Below, piece after piece: positions 21,149 to 29,872 of a stretch of DNA of 64,000 nucleotides. A program made the position numbers and the translations under genes. The stretch lies in NCBI RefSeq assembly GCF_002873135.1, contig NZ_MCVI01000003.1:186001-250000 (forward strand). The letters are read 5' to 3'. The notes beneath the pieces were generated by a model. The model was not told the DNA's origin. It saw nothing but the letters and a program-made list of their open reading frames with translations, and did not search any database. This DNA comes from Shewanella sp. 10N.286.48.A6 (GTDB lineage: Bacteria; Pseudomonadota; Gammaproteobacteria; Enterobacterales; Shewanellaceae). Each line of letters begins with the position of its first letter. Position 1 is the first letter of the stretch.

Positions 21149-22162
21149 TTACACAGCAGACAAGGTATCTAATGGCCAGCGCGGCTTGCCTTCTACCTCT
21201 AACGACTCCACCTGCCCAGCTTTTAAGCGCTGTAAGCCAGCAAAAGCGATCATTGCACCATTATCGGTACAAAACTCACCTCTTGGATAAAACACCTCAC
21301 CATTTAACTTAGCCATCATGGTCGCTAAATTTTCTCTTAACCGAGTATTAGCGCTCACTCCACCTGCTACAACTAAGCGATTATAACCTGTTTGTTTTAA
21401 TGCGCGTTGACACTTAATCGCTAAAGTATCCACCACTGCCTCTTCAAAAGCGCGGGCAATATTGGCTCTTGTTTGCTCATCATCAGGCTCTTTAGCGATG
21501 GTATTCGCGGTAAAGGTTTTTAAGCCTGAAAAGCTAAAATTAAGCCCTGGTTTATCTGTCATTGGTCGAGGGAATTTATAACCTGCCTCAACACCTTTTG
21601 CTGCTAACTTAGCTAAACGTGGCCCACCAGGGTAATCAAGCCCCATCAGCTTAGCGGTTTTATCAAATGCTTCACCAGCAGCGTCATCAACCGATTCACC
21701 TAACACCTGATAACGGCCAATGCCTTCTACTTGCACTAACATTGAGTGACCGCCAGATACCAGCAGAGCAAGAAAAGGGAACTCAGGCGCATCATCTTCA
21801 AGCATTGGCGCTAATAAATGCCCTTCCATATGGTGAACTCCAATTGCAGGCTTGTCCCACGAATATGCCAATGAACGCCCAACACAAGCGCCGACTAATA
21901 GCGCGCCAATTAATCCAGGTCCTTTAGTAAAAGCGATGCCATCAATATCATCAACAGTAGAGTTAGCCTCTTTAAGCGCCTGCTTAATCAATGTAATAAT
22001 TTTACGCACATGATCACGAGATGCTAATTCAGGCACAACACCACCATAATCTGCATGTAATTTCACTTGGCTATATAAAGCATGGGATAATAGTCCCTGC
22101 TCATCATCATAAACAGCGATTCCAGTTTCATCGCATGATGTTTCAATACCTAAAACCCGCAT
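21149..22162 (-). CDS. tsaD: tRNA threonylcarbamoyladenosine transferase TsaD
   Basis: With TsaB/TsaE it places threonylcarbamoyl on A37 of ANN-decoding tRNAs. It starts [19 protein letters not shown]. The metal-binding histidines are in [13 protein letters not shown], and the family motifs [11 protein letters not shown] and [19 protein letters not shown] are intact. [12 protein letters not shown] and [13 protein letters not shown] follow. Length (337) is standard. It is divergent from rpsU, the conserved arrangement in gammaproteobacteria. A nearby note of interest is that the CAU tRNA at 27,252 is an ANN-decoding type. Confidence 0.97.
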   Translation of the reverse strand: MRVLGIETSCDETGIAVYDDEQGLLSHALYSQVKLHADYGGVVPELASRDHVRKIITLIKQALKEANSTVDDIDGIAFTKGPGLIGALLVGACVGRSLAYSWDKPAIGVHHMEGHLLAPMLEDDAPEFPFLALLVSGGHSMLVQVEGIGRYQVLGESVDDAAGEAFDKTAKLMGLDYPGGPRLAKLAAKGVEAGYKFPRPMTDKPGLNFSFSGLKTFTANTIAKEPDDEQTRANIARAFEEAVVDTLAIKCQRALKQTGYNRLVVAGGVSANTRLRENLATMMAKLNGEVFYPRGEFCTDNGAMIAFAGLQRLKAGQVESLEVEGKPRWPLDTLSAV

Positions 22163-22289
22163 AGCATCTCGTCTTGATAAATTTGTAAGGGCGGCAATTC
22201 TACCTGTTGAGAAGATTTTATTCCACCAAGCATAATCATCAGTCTCAAAAAAATGACACCTTGATTGTCATTTGCGATTAACAAAGGGG

Positions 22290-22319
22290 TTTACAAAAGC
22301 ATCGTAATCGATGTAGAAT
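22290..22319 (+). promoter_or_regulatory. Candidate sigma-70 promoter for rpsU
   Basis: TTTACA (22,290-22,295) and TAGAAT (22,314-22,319) are separated by 18 bases, about 80 bases before the rpsU start codon. It would drive rpsU-yqeY and possibly dnaG-rpoD. Confidence 0.6.
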
Positions 22320-22399
22320 TCGGCACCATTTTAAATAGCCTTGGTTAATCTACCAAAACAGGTAGTGCCAAATTAACTACACCTAAGGGGTGATGGCGT

Positions 22400-22615
22400 A
22401 TGCCAATTATTAAAGTACGTGAAAACGAACCATTCGACGTAGCTCTTCGTCGTTTCAAGCGCTCTTGTGAAAAAGCAGGTATCTTAGCTGATGTTCGCGC
22501 TCGTGAATTCTACGAGAAGCCAACTTCTGCACGTAAGCGCGCAAAAGCTGCCGCTGTTAAGCGTCTAGCTAAGAAGCTTTCTCGCGAAAACGCACGTCGC
22601 GTACGTTTATACTAA
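22400..22615 (+). CDS. rpsU: 30S ribosomal protein S21
   Basis: Small-subunit ribosomal protein needed for natural mRNA initiation. The 71-residue protein matches the family along its length ([20 protein letters not shown] at the start; [15 protein letters not shown] at the end) and is very basic. First gene of the macromolecular-synthesis cluster, followed seven bases later by yqeY and then dnaG and rpoD. Confidence 0.98.
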   Translation: MPIIKVRENEPFDVALRRFKRSCEKAGILADVRAREFYEKPTSARKRAKAAAVKRLAKKLSRENARRVRLY

Positions 22616-22622
22616 TCTCACT

Positions 22623-23066
22623 ATGAGCCTAGTCGAACAGCTAAAAGACCAAATGAAAGAAGCTATGCGTGCCAAAGATAAGGCGCGTTTGGGGACAATT
22701 CGTATGGCACTGTCTGCCATTAAACAGATTGAAGTGGATACCCGCGAAACTCTGACTGATGAACAGACAATAGCCGTTTTAACCAAAATGGTAAAACAAC
22801 GTCGCGATTCTATAACTCAGTATGAGTCAGCAAATCGCCCGGAGTTAGCAGCAGCTGAAGCAGCAGAGATTCAAGTCATTGAAACTTTCTTGCCTTCTCC
22901 TTTAACAGAAGAAGAAGTTGCCGCAATCATTGATGAAGCTATCTCTCAGGTAGGTGCATCAACCATGGCGGATATGGGCAAAGTAATGGGAGCATTAAAA
23001 TCTAAGGTTCAAGGTCGTGCAGATATGGGTGCCATTGGCAGTCTAATCCGTGCTAAATTAAACTAA
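22623..23066 (+). CDS. yqeY: GatB/YqeY domain protein
   Basis: 147-residue helical protein of the YqeY family, related to the C-terminal domain of the GatB amidotransferase subunit; its cellular role is not settled. The family phrases KDQMKEAMRAKDKARLGTIR and QYESANRPELAAAEAAEIQV are visible, as is the final DMGKVMGALKSKVQGRADMG. It sits between rpsU and dnaG, as in many proteobacteria, with only seven bases after rpsU, so it is co-transcribed. Confidence 0.92.
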   Translation: MSLVEQLKDQMKEAMRAKDKARLGTIRMALSAIKQIEVDTRETLTDEQTIAVLTKMVKQRRDSITQYESANRPELAAAEAAEIQVIETFLPSPLTEEEVAAIIDEAISQVGASTMADMGKVMGALKSKVQGRADMGAIGSLIRAKLN

Positions 23067-23088
23067 CAGATCATTAATGTGTGAATAA

Positions 23089-23118
23089 GCCGTGCACCTT
23101 GCACGGCTTGTTTGTTTT
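23089..23118 (+). terminator. Hairpin between yqeY and dnaG
   Basis: AAGCCGTGCA pairs with TGCACGGCTT and is followed by a T-rich stretch. It may attenuate read-through so that dnaG is made less than rpsU, as known for this operon in E. coli; the latter is by analogy. Confidence 0.75.
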
Positions 23119-23150
23119 ATCTATTTGGTAATGCGAGACCTATAGCATTT

Positions 23151-24878
23151 ATGGCGATACCTCGTGACTTTATCAATGAGCTAATAGCTCGAACTGACAT
23201 TGTTGATCTAATTGATCACCGTGTACCTTTGAAAAAAGCAGGGAAAAATCACTCTGCATGTTGTCCTTTTCATAGCGAAAAATCACCTTCTTTTACCGTC
23301 AGTCAAGACAAGCAATTTTACCACTGCTTTGGTTGTGGTGCTCATGGCAACGTCATTGATTTTATCATGGAATATGATCGACTAGAATTTGTCGATGCCA
23401 TTGAAGAGCTTGCCGGTAAACTCGGACTCGAGGTACCAAGAGAGCAAGGTACTGGTCCTAAAAAAGATCAAAGTTTAAGTCGTGACTTATACCAATTGAT
23501 GGAAGAAGCGAATCTTTATTATCAAAATCAATTGCGTCAACACAGCGACAAACAAAAAGTTGTAGATTATTTAGAATTCAGAGGGCTCTCCAGTGATGTT
23601 GTAGAGCATTTTGGAATCGGTTTTGCGCCAGATGGTTGGGATGGACTATTAAGTCGATATCGCCAAAACCCTGCAGCACAAGACAAATTACTCACCGCCG
23701 GAATGCTAATTGCCAACGATAATGGCAAACGATATGACCGCTTTCGCGATCGGTTAATGTTTCCTATTCGCGACCGCAGAGGCCGAGTTGTTGGCTTTGG
23801 TGGTCGAGTTTTAGGCGATGGAACACCAAAGTACTTGAATTCGCCAGAAACGCCCATATTTCATAAGGGAAATGAGCTTTACGGTCTTTACGAACTCAAG
23901 CAAACCCATAGAGACCCACAACAAGTATTAATTGTTGAAGGCTATATGGACGTTGTGGCGCTTGCCCAATTTGGTGTTGATTATGCCGTTGCATCACTTG
24001 GCACAGCAACAACCGCTGAACAATTTCAGCTGTTAGTGCGTAGTGCTAAAGAAGTCATTTGTTGTTACGACGGTGACCGAGCAGGTAAAGAAGCCGCTTG
24101 GCGTGCACTAGAAACCGCACTGCCTTTATTAAAGCCTGGTGATGTCGTTAGGTTTATGTTTTTACCTCAAGGCGAAGATCCAGATACCATGGTTCGCCAA
24201 GTAGGCAAAGACGGTTTTGAAGAGTTAATGGTCAGCGCCCTCGACTTACCGGCGTTTTTATTTGAGACCTTAACCAGTAAATTCGGTAGTGATAAAAGCT
24301 CATTGGCTAAACAAGCTATGTCGCTAATCGAACGTGTTCAAGACACTGTGTTACAGAATTTATTATTAGAAAATCTCGCCCATAAAATTGGTATGAATAG
24401 CGCAGATGATCTAAAGAAAAAGTTAGGTTTTGCAGTAAAACAGCAACAACCTATGAATAAAAAAGGTTTACAAGGGCGTGGTACCCCACTGCGATTAGCC
24501 ATTGCATTATTAGTACAACGTCCAGAGTTAGGATATGGCTTAGCTGTACAACCCTCACTTGCACATTTAAAGATTGCTGGCATCGAATTGCTCAGTGATT
24601 TATTGAATTTAACTCGAGACCGAAAGTTAAACAGCGCACAACTACTTGAGATTTATCGTCAGCATGAACAAAAAAATGCGTTGATAAAATTGGCCCAATG
24701 GGACCACCAAGTGGCGGATGAAAACCTAGTTCAAGAGTTTAAACAATCCCTGATCTGGTTGAACAATCAATATATTGAACAACGCTATCAGGAACTGAGT
24801 CTTAAACAAACTCTAAATAAAGCTGAAAAAATTCAGCTCACGAAGCTTATTTCTATAATGAAAGGCATTGCTAAATAA
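23151..24878 (+). CDS. dnaG: DNA primase
   Basis: Synthesises RNA primers for replication. The 575-residue protein has an N-terminal zinc ribbon with C38, H41, C59 and C62 (ACCPFHSEKSPSFTV and YHCFGCGAHGN). The RNA-polymerase core and Toprim domain carry EGYMDVVAL near residue 262 and CYDGDRAGKEAAWRALE. A C-terminal helical domain for DnaB contact follows. I chose ATG 23,151 (MAIPRDFINELIARTDIVD) because the family starts exactly there. A TTG further up lies in the preceding terminator region. Confidence 0.97.
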   Translation: MAIPRDFINELIARTDIVDLIDHRVPLKKAGKNHSACCPFHSEKSPSFTVSQDKQFYHCFGCGAHGNVIDFIMEYDRLEFVDAIEELAGKLGLEVPREQGTGPKKDQSLSRDLYQLMEEANLYYQNQLRQHSDKQKVVDYLEFRGLSSDVVEHFGIGFAPDGWDGLLSRYRQNPAAQDKLLTAGMLIANDNGKRYDRFRDRLMFPIRDRRGRVVGFGGRVLGDGTPKYLNSPETPIFHKGNELYGLYELKQTHRDPQQVLIVEGYMDVVALAQFGVDYAVASLGTATTAEQFQLLVRSAKEVICCYDGDRAGKEAAWRALETALPLLKPGDVVRFMFLPQGEDPDTMVRQVGKDGFEELMVSALDLPAFLFETLTSKFGSDKSSLAKQAMSLIERVQDTVLQNLLLENLAHKIGMNSADDLKKKLGFAVKQQQPMNKKGLQGRGTPLRLAIALLVQRPELGYGLAVQPSLAHLKIAGIELLSDLLNLTRDRKLNSAQLLEIYRQHEQKNALIKLAQWDHQVADENLVQEFKQSLIWLNNQYIEQRYQELSLKQTLNKAEKIQLTKLISIMKGIAK

Positions 24879-25022
24879 CATCTTTTATTAAAAAAATGTT
24901 CCCTTAAGTCATGTCATGGACTAGCGTACTTTAGTTCATAGAGCTATAATTGACGATTTGCTTGACACTTTGCCTCGGCAGGTGTCCAGTCGTTATTTCA
25001 GTTACCAACTTGGATGATATCT

Positions 25023-26852
25023 ATGGAGCATACTCCGCAGTCGCAACTTAAATTGTTGCTTGCTAAAGGTAAAGAGCAAGGTTATTTAACCTATGCTGAA
25101 GTCAATGACCACTTGCCAGCTGACATGGTCGATTCTGATCAGATTGAAGATATTGTCCAGATGATCAATGACATGGGCATCCGCGTGTTTGAACAAGCGC
25201 CAGATGCCGATGACATGATGATGTCTGAGGACAACACCGACGAAGATGCAGCAGAAGAAGCTGCAGCAGCGCTTGCAACGGTAGAAAGTGAATTAGGTCG
25301 TACCACTGACCCAGTACGTATGTATATGCGTGAAATGGGTACAGTTGAGTTATTGACTCGCGAAGGCGAAATCGTCATCGCAAAACGTATTGAAGAAGGC
25401 ATTAATACGGTTCAAAGTTCTGTCTCTGAATATCCGCAAGCGATTGCGATGATTTTAGAGCAGTTTGATAAGTATGAAGCTGACGAAATACGTTTAACTG
25501 ACATTATCGCAGGTTTTGTTAACCCTGATGATGATGACGTAGCACCAACAGCAACACACGTTGGTTCTGAGTTATCAGAAGAAGAGTTAGAAGACGAAGA
25601 TGATGCCGAAGATGCTGAAGACGAAGAGGAAGGCCCAAAAGGTCCAGATCCTGAAGAAGCTAAAGAGAAGTTTACTCAATTACGCGAAGTGTTTGAAAAA
25701 GGCTTAGCTGTTATTGAGAAAAAAGGCCGTGATCACCCTGAAGCCATCGGTGCTTTATTTGTCATTGGCGAGCTTTTCAAAGAATTCCGTTTAGTACCAA
25801 AGCAATTTGATCGCTTAGTAAAAAGCATGCGTTCTATGATGGATCGCGTACGTGTACAAGAGCGTTTAATCCTTAAGCTTTGTGTTGAACAAGCTAAAAT
25901 GCCAAAGAAAAACTTTGTTAAGTTCTTCACCGGTAATGAAACTGACTTAACTTGGTTCCATGCTGAAATGAGCAGTAATAAGCCTTATGCTGAAGGCTTA
26001 CGTATGGTTAAAGACGATGTGATTCGTTGTAGCACTAAACTTGCTGCTATCGAAGAAGAAACCGGCTTAGTCATTCGCGCAATTAAAGACATCAACCGTC
26101 GTATGTCAATCGGTGAAGCAAGAGCTCGTCGTGCGAAGAAAGAAATGGTTGAAGCGAACTTACGTCTAGTAATTTCTATTGCTAAAAAGTACACCAACCG
26201 TGGCTTACAGTTCTTGGATTTGATTCAAGAAGGTAACATTGGTTTGATGAAAGCTGTAGATAAGTTCGAATACCGTCGTGGTTATAAGTTCTCAACTTAT
26301 GCAACCTGGTGGATCCGTCAGGCGATTACTCGTTCAATTGCTGACCAAGCACGTACCATTCGTATTCCAGTACACATGATTGAAACGATTAATAAACTTA
26401 ACCGTATTTCACGTCAAATGTTACAAGAAATGGGCCGCGAACCAACACCTGAAGAATTATCAGAGCGCATGTTAATGCCAGAAGATAAGATCCTTAAAGT
26501 GCTGAAAATCGCTAAAGAGCCTATTTCAATGGAAACACCTATTGGTGATGATGAAGATTCGCACTTAGGTGACTTCATTGAAGATAACACGCTTGAGCTA
26601 CCATTAGACTCAGCAACAAGCGAAAGTCTTAAAAATGCCACTCATGAAGTGCTAGCAGGCCTAACAGCCCGAGAAGCTAAAGTGTTACGTATGCGTTTTG
26701 GTATTGATATGAATACCGACCATACCCTTGAAGAAGTGGGTAAACAGTTTGATGTAACCCGTGAACGTATTCGTCAAATTGAAGCAAAAGCACTACGTAA
26801 ATTGCGTCACCCTTCTCGCTCAGAAATCTTGAAGTCTTTCTTAGACGAATAG
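25023..26852 (+). CDS. rpoD: RNA polymerase primary sigma factor RpoD (sigma-70)
   Basis: Housekeeping sigma factor. The 609 residues show region 1.1 ([20 protein letters not shown]), region 1.2 ([21 protein letters not shown]), an acidic non-conserved insert near 180-200, and regions 2.1-2.4 ([20 protein letters not shown] to [13 protein letters not shown]). Region 3 and region 4.2 ([24 protein letters not shown]) follow. ATG 25,023 ([10 protein letters not shown]) is preferred over the in-frame ATG nine bases upstream. It ends with a strong terminator just before the tRNA genes. Confidence 0.98.
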   Translation: MEHTPQSQLKLLLAKGKEQGYLTYAEVNDHLPADMVDSDQIEDIVQMINDMGIRVFEQAPDADDMMMSEDNTDEDAAEEAAAALATVESELGRTTDPVRMYMREMGTVELLTREGEIVIAKRIEEGINTVQSSVSEYPQAIAMILEQFDKYEADEIRLTDIIAGFVNPDDDDVAPTATHVGSELSEEELEDEDDAEDAEDEEEGPKGPDPEEAKEKFTQLREVFEKGLAVIEKKGRDHPEAIGALFVIGELFKEFRLVPKQFDRLVKSMRSMMDRVRVQERLILKLCVEQAKMPKKNFVKFFTGNETDLTWFHAEMSSNKPYAEGLRMVKDDVIRCSTKLAAIEEETGLVIRAIKDINRRMSIGEARARRAKKEMVEANLRLVISIAKKYTNRGLQFLDLIQEGNIGLMKAVDKFEYRRGYKFSTYATWWIRQAITRSIADQARTIRIPVHMIETINKLNRISRQMLQEMGREPTPEELSERMLMPEDKILKVLKIAKEPISMETPIGDDEDSHLGDFIEDNTLELPLDSATSESLKNATHEVLAGLTAREAKVLRMRFGIDMNTDHTLEEVGKQFDVTRERIRQIEAKALRKLRHPSRSEILKSFLDE

Positions 26853-26881
26853 AGTCTCACTAAGAAGTTGCAACAATAATG

Positions 26882-26908
26882 AAAGCCCGTTAATTCGGGC
26901 TTTTTTTT
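26882..26908 (+). terminator. Rho-independent terminator of rpoD
   Basis: AAAGCCCG pairs with CGGGCTTT around TTAATT and runs into TTTTTTTT. Confidence 0.94.
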
Positions 26909-27067
26909 GCCTCAAAATTACTTTATTTAATATAAAAAACCTCATGATTGCTTAACAGATAACCAATTGAATCTTTTAGTCACAATTCTCAGCAATTGGC
27001 GGGTGACAACCGTGAATAAACTTCGTATACTTCTTTCCGCTTTCGATAGTGACGACTATCTTAAGTC

Positions 27068-27144
27068 GGCCCCTTAGCTCAGTTGGTTAGAGCATACGAC
27101 TCATAATCGTCAGGTCCCCAGTTCTTATGTGGGGTAAGAGGTCG
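27068..27144 (+). pseudogene. Degenerate tRNA (CAU anticodon), copy 1
   Basis: The first 57 bases are nearly identical to the tRNA at 27,252: acceptor strand GGCCCCT, D-arm, and anticodon loop CTCATAA. After GTTC the T-loop and 3' strand no longer match: the sequence TTATGTGGGGTAAGAGGTC replaces the normal T-arm and acceptor, CCA is missing, and the conserved T-loop GA is lost. The 3' strand AGAGGTC still pairs at six of seven positions with the acceptor 5' strand, so decay or deletion rather than random replacement is likely. I judge it non-functional, but a folded aberrant tRNA cannot be excluded. Confidence 0.7.
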
Positions 27145-27177
27145 AGTTATATTTATATAGCTGCTTAACTCTTTTTT
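27144..27177 (+). terminator. Weak terminator-like hairpin between tRNA copies
   Basis: GAGTTA pairs with TAACTC across a 16-base loop and is followed by TTTTTT. Confidence 0.4.
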
Positions 27178-27251
27178 ATTCAATGAATTAGAGTTCTGAT
27201 TATATTGCATTGTAAGGTTGCATTAGTTACCATGCAATAAGTAAGAAATTT

Positions 27252-27566
27252 GGCCCCTTAGCTCAGTTGGTTAGAGCACACGACTCATAATCTTAATTGT
27301 GACCTATGATAGTAATATCATATGGAAAATCGGATGAATTGCTGGAAAGCTTCGTTTTAACGAACATGCCAATCAGCAGCCAAGCCTGATAAGCGTATCA
27401 GGAAGGTTCAGAGACTAGATGGTTCAGCACGTTCTTGCTGTGTAATACATCATTAGCGTCCGACACCCTATCGTTTTCGAGGGTGATGATATAGTCCAGG
27501 CCATTACGAAAGTATTGGATAACCAGAATCGTTAGGTCCCCAGTTCGAGTCTGGGAGGGGCCACCA
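27252..27566 (+). tRNA. tRNA-Ile2 (CAU, lysidine-type) gene interrupted by a group I intron
   Basis: The exons are 27,252-27,288 and 27,527-27,566, which join to a 77-base tRNA with encoded CCA. The acceptor stem GGCCCCT/AGGGGCC is the same as that of E. coli tRNA-Ile2, which reads AUA after C34 is changed to lysidine. Anticodon loop is CTCATAA. Annotation programs may call it tRNA-Met. The intron splits it between anticodon position 36 (T) and position 37 (A). The pair 27-43 is mismatched in this copy (C/T). The 3' end doubles as the left attachment site of the island. Confidence is high for a CAU tRNA and moderate for the isoleucine identity. Confidence 0.85.
27289..27526 (+). ncRNA. Group I self-splicing intron (no ORF) in the tRNA anticodon loop
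   Basis: A 238-nt intron with the complete group I core. The 5' exon end TCAT pairs with GTGA in the internal guide, giving the required T.G pair at the splice site (P1 with TCATAA/TTGTGA). P2 is TATGATA/TATCATA. The P element is GAATTGCTGGAAA, Q is AATCAGCAGCC, P6 is CCTGATA/TATCAGG, and R is GTTCAGAGACTA. P8 is CAGCA/TGCTG, and S is GATATAGTCC, which pairs as P7 GACTA/TAGTC. P9 has a GAAA tetraloop. The last intron base is G. Placement after position 36 of a CAU tRNA is the same as I recall for the Azoarcus tRNA-Ile intron. No homing endonuclease is encoded. Confidence 0.92.
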
Positions 27567-27567
27567 A
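27543..27567 (+). repeat. attL: 25-bp direct repeat from the tRNA 3' end
   Basis: The 25 bases from the T-loop GTTCGAGT through the encoded CCA and one further A recur exactly at 52,731-52,755. This is the classic layout of a tRNA-targeted integrative element, with the island restoring the tRNA 3' end. Confidence 0.88.
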
Positions 27568-27618
27568 ATATAAGTTTCTGAATCGATAAGATTATTAACT
27601 TTAAAGAGCTAGAGAGAA

Positions 27619-27649
27619 AAAGAGAAGCAGAAATGCTTCTCTTTTTTTT
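27619..27649 (+). terminator. Terminator downstream of the intron-bearing tRNA
   Basis: AGAGAAGCA pairs with TGCTTCTCT around GAAA, followed by eight T. It lies inside the island, replacing the native terminator now at 52,766. The rest of the gene-free stretch up to 27,946 holds only a decayed minus-strand reading frame. Confidence 0.9.
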
Positions 27650-27946
27650 GCTCTTTCAGTAGCACCATTCAAAGTTTTATAGTTGTAAACCTTTTGTCAT
27701 CAGACATGCCATCAACGTCCGCAGTCGCATCTGCTCCTGCTTGTTCAGTTCATTTGTAACAAGGAACAAATGAGTTCCAACCTTATTGATGCGGTGATGG
27801 TTTGCGTAAACAGTAAAGCAAGATTGGATAGAATAAAAAATTAAACATTGTGGTACTCCTAGGAAACTTATCATCTTGATTTTGTAACTTTATCAAGGTG
27901 GCTTCCTTAGGGTTATCTTAGCTAAATATAAAATAACTACTAAGGA

Positions 27947-28192
27947 TTATTTAAACGGCTTAGTCACGAAAGTTATATGCTGCTTTTTGTCCTCTAAAGA
28001 ACGGAGGTATACAGGCTCTGATTCAGACTCATTAAAATGATGGCTGAGTCCTGCAGTGCTATCCAGGTGGGAAATTAACTCTTTTATGACCTCTTTATAT
28101 TTTTCAGGCACTCGCATTACTATTGTTTTTTCATATTTAGTTTTTCTGCCTGCACCTTGACGATATCCCCCATGCTTTTTCTCTTCTGGCAT
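27947..28192 (-). CDS. Small basic hypothetical protein (RQGAGRK-type N-terminus)
   Basis: 81 residues. The N-terminus HGGYRQGAGRKTKYEKT is a basic motif common in small phage and plasmid proteins. The following strand-helix (TIVMRVPEKYKEVIKELISHLD) resembles a ribbon-helix-helix unit, so DNA binding is possible. The tail (EPVYLRSLEDKKQHITFVTKPFK) has no recognised motif. ATG 28,192 is followed by a reading frame without breaks. Neighbouring minus-strand genes are separated by non-coding gaps, which does not suggest an operon. Function unknown. Confidence 0.6.
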   Translation of the reverse strand: MPEEKKHGGYRQGAGRKTKYEKTIVMRVPEKYKEVIKELISHLDSTAGLSHHFNESESEPVYLRSLEDKKQHITFVTKPFK

Positions 28193-28370
28193 CTTTATTC
28201 ACCTGTTATTTTTAAAGCGTAGTCTTACATCACTTGAATAAGTTACAAAATCAAGTATGCAATATTGTTTTCGATCATATTTCAACTTTACTAATTCCAT
28301 GAACTAATTGTTGAATCTAAAGCATTTCTGCCCCAAAACGTGTTTAAGAATGATATCCCTTGATGTAAAA

Positions 28371-28631
28371 CTAGATGCAATTCAACTCAAAATGTAATAC
28401 CACTTCCAATAGAACGGCCAGATTAACCGTACCATTACAATGCTCCCTTTTAGGGTCGATCGCACATGACGCCAAGATTGCCTTTATATGAAGTTCGATC
28501 GCAAAGGAAAAACATACCATTGCAGGGGCTATATACCTTGAGTCTATGCAGACTTTACTGAGGTGAACTCCAGCTAAAATAAATTCTTCCGCGGTGCCAT
28601 CAGCCATTCCATGTGTCAATTCAATGGACAT
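28371..28631 (-). pseudogene. Truncated HEPN-like protein fragment
   Basis: 86 residues beginning MSIELTHGMADGTAEEFILAG. The helix APAMVCFSFAIELHIKAILA is the pattern seen in HEPN-domain proteins (hydrophobic helix with F-A-x-E-L-x-L-K). The normal continuation with a K-x-x-G-H-D-L segment is missing, and the frame ends in VLHFELNCI, so the gene is probably frameshifted or truncated. Full HEPN proteins act as toxins or RNases in some defence systems; this remnant probably has no such activity. The fold call is tentative. Confidence 0.4.
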
Positions 28632-28651
28632 AAATAATGAGTTTTACCAGT

Positions 28652-29170
28652 TTATTTAACACGAGCTTTGATCAAGTCTGAGTAAGGTATTAATTCTGCT
28701 CCGTGAACCCAGCCTTCATGCAATAGATACACACTATATTGGCTGTGGTAAAGTATTTCATAAATTGGACTGTCAGTGTCTTTTTGTGTTCGAACCGCGA
28801 CCAATGTTGGTGTTTTAATTGTTTCACAAGTTTTAAATCTAGTGCGAGACTTATTAGTTCCATCAATTATGCTTGGATCGTACTTTCCACCTCTTTCTAG
28901 TACCCAATTGTACGCATCAACATAATCTTCACGTTTTCTGCATGAAAACGTTCCTAGGTTTAAGATATAAGCACCTTTTACATTTGGATTATCTTTAACG
29001 CTAAGCCTGTAATCTTGGTACTTTTCACAATCATCCATGAGTCTAGCTCTATCAGACTCTTGAAGAAATCCACTGTTTTTGATTTTACTAGAAACAGCAG
29101 ATGAGCAATCCGCATGTGCTAACCCACAAATAAACAGTGGCAAAGCAAGCAAAAGAGATAAGAATTTCAT
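28652..29170 (-). CDS. Secreted/periplasmic hypothetical protein
   Basis: 172 residues with a clear Sec signal peptide (MKFLSLLLALPLFICGLAHA, cleavage probably after AHA). The mature part holds several cysteines, including the first residues DCSS and the phrases MDDCEKYQDY, FSCRKREDYVD and KTCETIK, so disulfides are likely. I do not recognise the family. It lies between an HEPN-like fragment and the DUF1643-like gene on the same strand, in the island's left arm. No partner gene is obvious. Confidence 0.65.
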   Translation of the reverse strand: MKFLSLLLALPLFICGLAHADCSSAVSSKIKNSGFLQESDRARLMDDCEKYQDYRLSVKDNPNVKGAYILNLGTFSCRKREDYVDAYNWVLERGGKYDPSIIDGTNKSRTRFKTCETIKTPTLVAVRTQKDTDSPIYEILYHSQYSVYLLHEGWVHGAELIPYSDLIKARVK

Positions 29171-29200
29171 TCATTTTCCTTTTGGTTGAGCAAGTGATAC

Positions 29201-29230
29201 GGCAAAGCTGCTAACGCCTCAAACAGCGGC
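29201..29230 (-). repeat. Perfect inverted repeat over the DUF1643-like stop codon
   Basis: GCTAACGCC and GGCGTTAGC flank 12 bases that include the stop codon. The ends resemble attC core bases, but the spacing is too short for a standard attC; it could also be a weak terminator. Confidence 0.5.
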
Positions 29231-29872
29231 GGCGTTAGCCGTCCGACTGATTTGACTTGTTACATGCTGAACCCACTCAAGTTGTTTAGCATAGATTCTC
29301 GGTAGTGGATGGTAGTACGAGTATCTGGTATTTAGTTTCAAAATTCCTAGAGGGTTGCTAATACATAAAGCTTCTATAGCCTGTTTAGCCAAAGGTACTA
29401 AAGCTTGGTTTACGCCCCAGCCAAAAATAACCGGAGTACCCCTAACAAATAGCTGCTCTAGTTCAGTTTTACGGCTTAGCGAAAAAATTGAATGCTCAAC
29501 TGCACTACTATCTTCAGACTTCAAGAAACGATATAACTCGCTTGAATCTGGTGTTCGGAGATCAGACAAATTTAGAATTCGAGCGTAGTTAAACACAGCT
29601 ACATCCATGACTTTCATAATTTGTTGTTGCGTGGTGTCTGGCTCCGCCTCTGATGGTACGGAGTTATTATCGATACCGTCCAATGGATAAGAAGAACCAG
29701 GATTCATCATTACAACCATGAGATCAGGGTTATTGAGTGCTACGCCAACTCGCTTGATGTCGAGGTACTTCCGAAACTTGTATCCTTTCGACTCGTAAAA
29801 GAGGCCTCTAACTTCGAATTTAATGCTCAACTTGATTCCTCGGGGGCATGTAACGCTCACATTAAAGGGCAA
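29219..29872 (-). CDS. DUF1643-like protein
   Basis: 217 residues with the pattern of DUF1643 proteins: the strand LMVVMMNPGSS, then acidic spacer, DTTQQQIMKVMDVAVFNYARILNLSDLRTP, a central VIFGWGVNQAL strand, and the closing YYHPLPRI. Biochemical function is not known to me. Such genes are common in accessory regions. The first in-frame ATG is 29,872, but the sequence just upstream has integron attC features overlapping the first codons, so the start is uncertain. A perfect 9-bp inverted repeat overlaps the stop codon. Confidence 0.65.
   Translation of the reverse strand: MPFNVSVTCPRGIKLSIKFEVRGLFYESKGYKFRKYLDIKRVGVALNNPDLMVVMMNPGSSYPLDGIDNNSVPSEAEPDTTQQQIMKVMDVAVFNYARILNLSDLRTPDSSELYRFLKSEDSSAVEHSIFSLSRKTELEQLFVRGTPVIFGWGVNQALVPLAKQAIEALCISNPLGILKLNTRYSYYHPLPRIYAKQLEWVQHVTSQISRTANAAAV

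Noticed and set aside
24963..24986. Imperfect hairpin GACAC...GTGTC before rpoD
   Set aside because: Only about seven pairs with a wobble and a bulge and no known leader element there; could be chance.
27252..27566. Intron-bearing tRNA as elongator tRNA-Met
   Set aside because: The anticodon is CAU, but the GGCCCCT/AGGGGCC acceptor stem is that of tRNA-Ile2, so Ile is preferred; Met is not fully excluded.
27677..27874. 65-residue minus-strand reading frame near the left island end
   Set aside because: A good ribosome site nearby (AGGAG) leads into another frame that stops after 21 codons, and the two frames together look like a frameshifted remnant of something I cannot identify. Not enough support for a gene call.
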